DNA of 64,000 nt from Cydia pomonella (Eukaryota; Arthropoda; Insecta; Lepidoptera; Tortricidae): the NCBI RefSeq assembly GCF_033807575.1, contig NC_084723.1, positions 7,507,247 through 7,571,246 of the forward strand, read 5' to 3'. Below are positions 53,026 through 62,900 of this stretch, in pieces. The first letter of the stretch is position 1. Each line of letters starts with the position of its first letter. The notes beneath the pieces are model-generated. The model saw only the letters and a program-made list of their open reading frames with translations, ran no database searches and was not told where the DNA came from. Both the position numbers and the translations under genes were made by a program.

Positions 53026-53162
53026 TACAGTTGCCATCAGATGTATTTGAGTGGTCATGTGCTCACAAATATCTGAACACGCCTTTATTGTCAAGGCGTT
53101 AGAGTGCGTGTTCAGATATTTTTGATCATCTGGCCGCTCCGATATATCTGATGGCGACTGTA
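53026..53162. repeat. Fold-back MITE (TACAGTYGCCATCAGAT)
   Basis: The left arm TACAGTTGCCATCAGATGTA and the right (inverted) arm TACAGTCGCCATCAGATATA match, with inner arms AAATATCTGAACACGC and GCGTGTTCAGATATTT. Confidence 0.8.
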
Positions 53163-53936
53163 CCTATCATTTACACTTAGGTATCTACATCTTTTTTACC
53201 GTACTCGTTTTTGCGTCTTTATCCATTGCGTAAAATAGAAAGAGCTTGGATTCCAGACGTTGAAACTTATTTTGTATTAATAACAATTTTGTGTATATTT
53301 TACTAATCATACTAATTATTATGTTACCATTAAAATTTTCTTTCTTAATTAAGACCCTGGACCCTAGATTAAAAATAAAAAATCAACATCAGCAGAGCCA
53401 ACTGTAATTGTAGCACAGTGCAGCAGCAATGCGCCCTCTATCGTTGAGTAGCGTAAGGCGAGGCTAGTACCTATAGTGACATCTTGCGGCAAGTAGCAGT
53501 ACTATGAAGTACATTCCTAGAGTAAGTTGGTAATCGACTAAATAGTAAGACGATGGCGCCATCTGGACCCTTTAAATTGTTGAAATAATTATGGTTTAGG
53601 AGCTTATTTAAAATGATTATTATTGTACAATATTATATAGGATTAATTCAATGTATTACCTACCGATCTCTTAATAAACTACCCTAAAACTCGACTTAAA
53701 CGGCATAGATATTTTGGTCAGATTTTATTTAACATATTGTGTATACCTTATAACCGATTTCACTAATTTCTTATGATAATAAATTGTATCTTTCTCGGGG
53801 AAGAGTCAATTTTGATTTGCAAAAGAAAGTAATCCAAACTGTGAGGTAAATCATAATTAAAATCGATCAGAGTTTCGGCGTTGCGTGAAATTGTGCACAG
53901 AGGCAACTGTTTTATGAACAAAAGTTATTCCACGTG

Positions 53937-53991
53937 ATGTTACGTTGGTTTCTGTTAGCTCTAGGTTTTTATTTAACTAATGGTCACTATG
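53937..53991 (+). CDS. Protease homologue exon 1 (signal peptide)
   Basis: It starts at the ATG in CACGTGATG and encodes MLRWFLLALGFYLTNGHY plus one base. A hydrophobic core WFLLALGFYL makes a short signal peptide, cleaved probably after Gly16. The donor is TATG|GTCAGT, less than ideal but in the phase needed by exon 2. Confidence 0.75.
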
Positions 53992-56900
53992 GTCAGTATT
54001 TCCATTTTATTACAAAACATATTTTATGACTTTACACCACATAAGGTATGTTCGGGTAATTCCGATCACTCCTGATTGTCGGGTACTTAATTACACCCGG
54101 GCTGGTTCTTATTTGGTCCAATATCTTTAGTTATAAATTCAGCGTGACAACGCAGCTATAACTTATACTTATATACTTGTACTTGCCGCAAAACTAACTG
54201 GCCACTGAGATCATAATGCTATCTCCTTTACCCTTGTTAAGACCAACCAAGAGTGAAAGAGATGACATAATGACCTGACTCGCCACTTAGTTTTGCGCCA
54301 AGTATAGCATATTTGGAACGTTTGGGCCAGGCATGAACAGTTCGAGGCTGTTAATAGAATAGGTAATTTTTGACGTTAAATACTTTATTTCATATGTTTG
54401 TTTTTTGGTTTTTGTATTTCTTGATGAAACATGTTGCGTATATTAAGTTGTGTTGTGTGTAGCAACTATGACGCAGCGTGCGCTGTGGATTGATGTTGTA
54501 TTTTATTAGGATTATATAGGTATTACCTAAATAAATATAATTTCTGCATGTAATTTCTCCATTACGAAAATAGTCGCAGACATGATACTTTATGGGTGAC
54601 TTTCGGAAGTGTTGTTTGGAATTACCCAAATATACCTTATTTTAACTTGAGGAAAGGGTATGGCCGTTTTCCATACAAACGTAGTTCCCATTTTCTTCTC
54701 TGGACATTGACATAATGGAAAATATTATTACATAATTTGATGTACACATACATTTTAACCATAACTATGCCCCTACGTTTGACTTTTTAAAATTTTTTGA
54801 TTATTGTAAAAATAAGGACCGAAGAACACATTTAAAAAAAATGTTTAAATGCTCTTCACTCTTATAATCATTAAATATTCGTTAAAAATCAATCGAAGAA
54901 TCATAGCTGTGGTTGATAACTTGATACACAACAAAAAATGAAAATTAAAATAATGTTTTGATTAATGTTAATATCCAGAGAGGAAAATGGGGACTACGTT
55001 TGTATGAAAAGGTGATTTCGCGCGGGTCCTCTACTTTCGTCTTAAATGCCAATGAGCGTAATGTTTAGATATAAAGAAACAATGGAAAAACTTACTATCA
55101 ACGGGTAAGTCGCGGTAGTTCAGTTGTTAGACTGGCGAAGCGGTTTCCCGGAGTCGCAAGTTCGAGTCTCGCCCGATACAATGAGCAGTATGTTTATTAG
55201 GAATCAGTAAAACACCTACTATTACAGCCACAGTGGTCAAATATATCAAATTCATCAATATATCGATACTAGCAAAAGTGTTTTGCAATTTATTTGTCCA
55301 CTTAAGGTTAGGACCTATTTGGCGCTGACTGCTCAAAAGTTTCCTCTAAGTGGACGCTCGAGTTGAGCTTGCGGCGTATATATTAAATAAATGCAAACGT
55401 ATAGGAACGGCCTTAGTGCACGCTGCTCAATCCACTTGTGATCCTGACGCCACGCTGCCCGCCCCACCGAACGCTCCGCTTCGAGCGTACACTCAGGCCT
55501 AATACTAACTGTAATTAACCTGCCTAGAAATTACAATATATACCTATAAAATCTTATATTAAAATATGCATCAGATCCACAAGAAGGTATTCAAGCTATT
55601 GGACCGGAGCACGACACCAGGCGGATCTTGAAAGGAACAGAAATTTCTGACACCAGACCTTATATGGTGAGATTTTTAATCACAACAATTTATTCAATCA
55701 ATCATTCTATCATCGCTCCATCACAGAGATTGTTATATGAGAACAATGCACGAATGATTGAAGAGATCCTTAGGACAGACAATTTCTAGAAAGACACCTA
55801 AAGGCGTCGTAAGTCAACGTGCTCAACTACTACTCGTAATTGCGTCTGCAATTTAATATCCTGTTAGAACTATTATTACTATGTGTTTAATTTAATCTAT
55901 GAGAGTATTGCAACGAAAGTAAATAAGCAAATGAAAGAAATTAAATGAGTTGAATCCTGTGTGCACCCGTTACGCTCCGCTAGTCGCTTGGCAGTAGTGA
56001 TGGCGTGATTTCTAAGATGGAGATGAGTGAAATCATGTTGCCTCTTTCTAACATAGTCCGACAGCTTTGCGCGATTACCCAGCGTTCGGGATTATCCGGC
56101 CTTCTCTTAATAGCTAAGTAAATAAATATTATAGGACATTATTACATAATTTGACTTGTGTTGTTGGTACTTAGAGAACGATATATATATATACACCTAA
56201 TAATATGAATATTTAACTACATAGAAAACACTCATGACTCAGGAAATAATATCTGTACTCATCACATAAATAAATGCGCTTTTTGAACGCACCAGGATTT
56301 GAACCCGAGACCATCGGCTTCATAGGCAGGGTCACTAGGCCAGACTGATCTTCAATAGTAGCTGAGGAATAATTCTTGATTTTCTCTTAGGTATACCTCC
56401 GACCTGCCAAGGTGACCCCGAACTTAGACCCCAACTGGCTCTGCGGTGGGGTGATCATCAGCCCTCGCTACATCCTCACGGCCGCCGCCTGCATTGAGGA
56501 TGTCACCCACTTCTATATAGTGTCCGGAACGCACAGGTAACATCTGACAATGAAATTAAATGAAAAATCTTTATTATCAGGCAAATATTTGCCCATAGAT
56601 AAATTCCTTAAAAGTAGCATACATATTGTGAAACATATCTTAAAACCCAACTAAACTGATGTTACTCAGTGATGTGATATGCCTTTACAACGGCGAGTCA
56701 CCGCCTGCCTCGATAACGTGTGTTAGCATTGTGATGGCAGTCCCATTGTCCACCCAAACTTCAATCCATAGACAGTTATACTGTTCACTTTTTCTACAAT
56801 AGTCCCAATGCCTGCTGAGACCGGTTCTTGAGCATCTATCGTTGCGCCTGTGAACGGGTTCCAATCCAACAGGCGTTCTACATGACATTAAAGCTCTCCA

Positions 56901-59900
56901 AAGGGCCTCTACGTGTTGGATCTATGTCCCCACGCAAGCCTATCAAAAGACCGGGATGTATAGTATAGACCCATGAAATCCAAAATGGAGATACAAATAA
57001 TAATAATAAACAAAAAAACACATTATGGCTGCATTTCGCAACCCCGCTGTGTCAGGGAGCCGGCTGCGGAACCGCCGGTTTAAATTGGAATTGTGTCGAG
57101 ATTCCAACTTCGCGACCTTCAGGACGACTCCGGATACTGATAATTCACCAATGCTGATCCAATAAGTAAGGTCAATGGGACCAATTTCGTCTGCGTGGAC
57201 TCCGTACACGAGCATTTTTTTGTCACCTCTCAGCTACATAGCTCCCGATGCTTTTGTTACTGTAATTATTTGATAATTTGGAAAAAAAAGTAAGTAACTA
57301 TCTAAACTGCCTAACTTGATTCGTGACTCACTGTGAAGCCTAGTAGCAGATTTCATCGGTTTTAGACTCTTCGAATTAGACGAAATTCTTGTCATAGCTT
57401 GAACTTGGTCTGTAAACTCTTACTAGTAGTTAACTGTATAAATAATCTACACTACACCTGAAATATAAAAAATAACATTCACTTCTACTCTCTTGAAACA
57501 TATACTCAAATGTTCTGTCTGTGCCAAACAATGAAAAGATATACGCTGGTAATTATGGTGATATTGATTCGAGATTATATTTAACAGATGGATACCGCCA
57601 AAAGAGACCAACGAATGTATTAAGAACGGCGCCACTAAAGCTATTTGGAAATGTGTTCCAAAAAGTAAGTTTCATTTTCAAAATAACCTAAAGGTATCAG
57701 ATAGATGATTATACGATATTACTAGAACTTAAAAATAATTTATTTAATATTCTACTTCCTATTCAAGCAGTTTTCTGCAAATTTTCAGGGTTTTTAACTA
57801 CTATAGCATTCGTTTTTTCAAGATGTCATTCTCATTTATAGCTTCTGCCATGAATCCCAGCGTCAGGCATAGTGACAGGCGATAAATTCTTAATCCGGCC
57901 GAAGTCTTCTAACATAGAGCGTGAAGATCTGATCCACTCACTTGTTTTAGTAGCTCTAATTAGCCGTCACTTAAGAGTTCACTGAATTTATTCAATTATT
58001 TAGTCGTGATAAACTTAAAACTCCATACAAAAATATAAATAGTACCTACACAAGAAATTTATGCCATAAAACTATCAAGCAACTGGTCTGTCTAATTGAC
58101 TGCTGCATTGCTGTGCACAGCTCTGTACATTAGAGATGTAACGAATAGTGGCTTGGCCGAATACCGAATATCCGGCAGAGCCATCGGCCGCATCGGCTAG
58201 AAGTTTTACTTAAAATGAAATAAATTCGAACGCGCTTGTGCGTTGTGCGTGCGCTGTGCACATTGCAACTTGTTTCTCGCTGTAGGCAGTCTTTGATAGA
58301 AATTGCGCTTATTCTGCGCGCAGTGCGTATTGAATTGCGGACATTGCGGTGCGTCAGTTTTCGTCGTGTGTGTAATTTTTTTTATTTTGTATAATTGTTT
58401 CTCAGCATGTTTGTGTACTATCTATGAATATTGTAATTACTTGTAGTTTGTTACTTTTTTACCCCTTGTTTACCGTTATCTACGTGTTAACGTACTATTC
58501 GGTATCCGGCCGTCTACTATGCCACTATTCGGTATTCGGCCGAATAGTGAAATTATGGTTGAATAGGCCGGATACCGAATAGTGGCCAAATATTCGTTGC
58601 ATCTCTACTGTAGATCATGAGCGCTTAATAATCACTGTAAATTTTATCTGAACTGACATCATCTACTTTCAAATAATCTGATTTTGACCACACTCCCGCG
58701 ATGTCTATTGCGAGGGATCGCTTTTTAGCGATAAGATCGCCTGTTGTTTACTGGCTTGTATTGTTTTTTTTTGTAATGTGTTTGTATTGTAATTTGTATT
58801 GTATTGTAATTCTGATCCAACAGCGTACCGTTTCGATGGCGCCCAGTTCAACAACATCCGTTGGATGGCGAACGACATAGCGGTAGTGATGACCGCGGAA
58901 CCGATCAACTTTCAGAAGCGCGTCAAGGGCTGCGATTTTATCCCACAAATGATCAAGTTTAACAACGAGAGCGACGAATACGAGAGTCCAGAAACCTCTG
59001 CTTCTGTGGCAGGATGGGGTTCTACCGAAGAATTTACAGATGTAAGTTAGCACTTGGCAGGTAGATGAGCGGATTACGGTACCCATTGTACCTAATTGGC
59101 GATATCAAAGCCACACGACTCCGCTGCCTCGGCGATATGGAAAGGATGGGAGAGGATCGAGCTGTGAAAAGAGCGTATGTGGGGCACCCGGGTGGAAAAC
59201 GTTCATCCGGACGTTCCAGATACCGCTGGAGGGACGAAACCCTAAAATACCAGTGCGCCCTCGGATTACCCAACCGCCAATAGGGGAGAGTAACGTTCTC
59301 TTGTATACGAGTTCAAAATCCTTTTTAAGTCACTAAGCCAATAAGGTAAGAAAGTAAGCGAGCACTTGACATACGACAGTGTGAAACTGCCATCATAAAG
59401 GCAAATTGCTATGAAAATAAGGCGTTTATTGTGACATACGCAACCACACGGTGTCGTTGCAAATCCTGTGAAGAGTTATCTTTGATAGACCCTAATCACT
59501 GAGAGCTACAGAAAGTTTTAGATGAAGTAAAATTTCAGAACATATTAATAAATCTAACAAGAAAAACATTTCTCACTAGATCCATTTTGGATCTATGGAC
59601 TGGATCTATCGAGAATGAAGGGGAAGTTCCTTTCCATTTTTCGAATAGGACATTTCTTTTCCCATAGGAAATTGTGACAGACATCTTTGGATAGTTTTGG
59701 AAACTTCATTTTCATCAGAACAATCAGTTGGTAGTCGAACGGTAAAGCGTACTTCCAAATATGTTTAAACAGATATGTTTGGGGACCTTTTACATCTCCA
59801 GATTTAATGTGTTTTTAACCATAGAGACTATACATCTCTATTGTATTGTAGTAATTATTTATTTTAAGATTATTATAATGTAATGTTTACCCAGGTATTG

Positions 59901-62900
59901 GCTGTTGTATTTATAAAATGTATTTTTCATGTCACTATATGATGTTACTATAAATGTTGTATTGACTTGTAAAAGAGCCCTTGAGGCCTACTTGCAGAAT
60001 AAATTTTTGCATTTTAAATTTTGAATTTTGACAGGTCACTCACTTCTTTTAAATCGAGGATTGATCGACATGTTTCTCTTCATATAACCCGTTTGAATAT
60101 AACTTTTTAATATGTCTTGTGTCTCGCATGCTTTTAAAATGCAAACCGTGGCTTTGAACCCCACTCGTATACTCATAATGATGTTTTAAGTATCATTTGA
60201 TATTTATCAGTAATATTTTAATATACATACATGTCCCACACAGCCCGCCGACGCCATTGATTTCGGCGATGCCACTGAAGCAATCCCCGTACCCATAGTA
60301 TCTCGCTCCATTAACTCAGTCCAGCTCATGGAAGCTGACGTGGAAATACTATCAAAAGGTAGGGTACAATTTGCCCTTATTTTTCAAATAACATTGAAAT
60401 ATTACTTGTTATAAATACATATGTTGTATGGGTCAGTGCCGTCATTCGTTAGTTATATTATAAGTCAGGTCCCGGCTGAAGATCAGCGCGACGGCTTGCC
60501 GCGGGACTAAAATGAGATTTAGGGGGTAGTTCTTCGTCAGTTTGTTTTATTTAATTTTATGTAATATTTTTGGACGTTAATAACAATAAATGTAGTTTGG
60601 GTTAAATGCAACTACATGGTGTAACTGTGTCCAATTGAGTTATTTTTTAAAACAACGTGAATTACTTACAGTCACAACGAAAGTGAAATATATTGCATAT
60701 TTATGTATAGAGTTTTGTTTTATTATTATCTATATTTAGCTCCTTGCATTACCTGTTCACTTTTGTATGAGTTCTACATTTCCCGCTGCCCAAACGTTGT
60801 CTGTCAAAGACCGCCTTTTATTACCTAGTTATATTTTCCTTTAAAATTTCTTTGAAGTTTTACATGTAAACTGTATTATTATTGATGCAATAAATAATAT
60901 TGACTTATAAGAGCTCCCATCATCTAGTGATAAAAACCTGAGCCACTTGGAAATAAAACTTAACGTAGAGGGCGTTCTGAAATACATGCAAAAACCCCAA
61001 AGTTAAGTTTAAGCCAGTTAACATTATTTTCTTCCTTTCTTTGAAAAGACAGCTGCAAAAGCATATGGCTGCCGCGGTACCACGACATTATCGAGGACTA
61101 TATGATCTGTGGGAAGAACATCTTTTACGACGAGCTGCATCAAGAGTGTGAGGTATTCTTTATTATTGTTTGTCCAACGTTTTAAGAGTAAAGAGCCATA
61201 AAGATAAGCTAGTTAGTTATCTATTGTAAAAAGAGCGTCAGTGATTTCTTATATATGTAAGAAGCTAACGTAATAATATATAGTAAGGTTCAGTGTCAAA
61301 TGACACCACAAAAATTCCAAATATAATGAAAAAATTGGTTTGTTAGGGCTGCAACAATCGGGAATTTCCAACTAGTATTCCGCTGCAACTGGTTAATGCT
61401 ATCCGCAAACCGAACTGAGGACCAGGGTCACATCACTATCTCTCTCACTCTTGCCGTGACCACGTAAAACGTGAATGAGAAGTTTTATGATCCCGGTCGA
61501 CGGTCGTCAGTTTGGTTTGCGGATAGTATAATGATTAAATGGGTAAAATAATATAACATTGTGTTGGTAAAGTTAGTTACCATAGTTTAAACTCTTGGAT
61601 TTATTGTTAATTGATACTTTCTAGGAAAACCAAATGGAGTGTAGAGAGTTGGTATATACACCGGAGGATGGCGGTACTGTCCGGAGACATCAAAGCAAAA
61701 AATTGGAAAAGCTAGTTTTACAATCGTTAAAAAGGTTAAAGATTTTGAGACGAGCGAGACAAAAATCATTGAGAAGAGAAGGAAAAGACGTTGGAGGGTT
61801 TTGTGAGGTAGTTGCACATCTTATTGAGTAATTAGTATAATTACTTATTTAACCTGACCGCCGAGTATGACTTGCGTTCTCGCCCGCGACTACATATAAC
61901 TACCGTAACTTCATGAATGGAGTCGCGCGCGTTAGAGTAAGTCATGCATTTAAGTAGTAAAAAACCGGCCAAGAGCATGTCGGGCCACGCTCAGTGTAGG
62001 GTTCCGTAGTTACTCTTCCGTCACAATAAGCTAAACTGGAGCTTAAAGTATAGTAAATTGTTAACCAAGGGATGAAACGGTACCTTTCACCCAAGTTGAA
62101 CAAATAGGCAAATTTGCATGATCAGTACCTAATTAAAGTCTTTTTACTATGAAGGGAAAACTTTTTGCGATAACTCAAAAACAGCTAAACTGATCATGTC
62201 CGCTATAGTTTTCATTTAATGTATTTCTTAAGCTCTACTTCCACAATTTTTTTCATATTTTTTGGACCTATGGTTCAAAAGTTAGAGGGGGGGGGACACA
62301 TTTTATTTTTCTTTCGGAGCGATTATCTCCAAATATATTAACTTTCTCAAAAAATGTTTCATGAAAACCCCTATTAGTTTTGACAGACCTTTCCAACGAT
62401 ACCCCTCACTCTAGAGTTGAAGCGAAAAAAAAATAATTTTTAGATTTTATTGTACGACTTTGTAGGCTTTATTGATTTATATATCCATGCCAAATTTCAG
62501 CTTTCTAGCACTAACGACCACGGAGCAAAGCCTCGGACAGACAGACAGACAGACAGACGGACATGGCGAAACTATAAGGGTTCCTAGTTGACTACGGAAC
62601 CCTAAAAATGGAATTGAAGAGAAAAATACATAATTTTGTAGATGTCGATAGAAAACATCGAAAACTTATAGCATAATACATACAATAGCGTAATATATTA
62701 CAAGTTTACAACATTGTAGGCCGGGGTTGACGTCAGTATAGTCTGGGCTAGTTAGGGTTCACTTTACATTGGAGATGTTATAGCGTTAGTACTGAAACCA
62801 AATTAGCTTGAACCGTAGATAGGTCAACAATAAAAATCCATTACCGTTCTAACTTGTCATCTACAGAATTATACAAAAAAGACGTGTTGAAAGTCTATAA

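Larger units (their letters stand above)
48855..53936. other. Intergenic region between divergent genes
   Basis: It lies between the start of C15 (minus) and the start of the protease homologue (plus). It holds the putative C15 promoter, SINEs at 50691 and 52080, a repeat fragment at 51948-51985 (GGAGACAAACGAGTAA type) and a MITE at 53026. The rest (49260-50690, 50950-51940, 52445-53020, 53165-53936) shows only AT-rich DNA and no gene I can support. Confidence 0.6.

Noticed and set aside
58799..59050. Single-exon reading of the GWGS frame starting with MYCNSD
   Set aside because: The bases before 58824 are intron ending in CCAACAG; the true exon starts with the phase given by exon 4.
61053..61152. 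Alternative acceptor GACAG for exon 7
   Set aside because: It breaks the frame with exon 6; the acceptor ending GAAAAG four bases upstream restores SCKSIW in frame.
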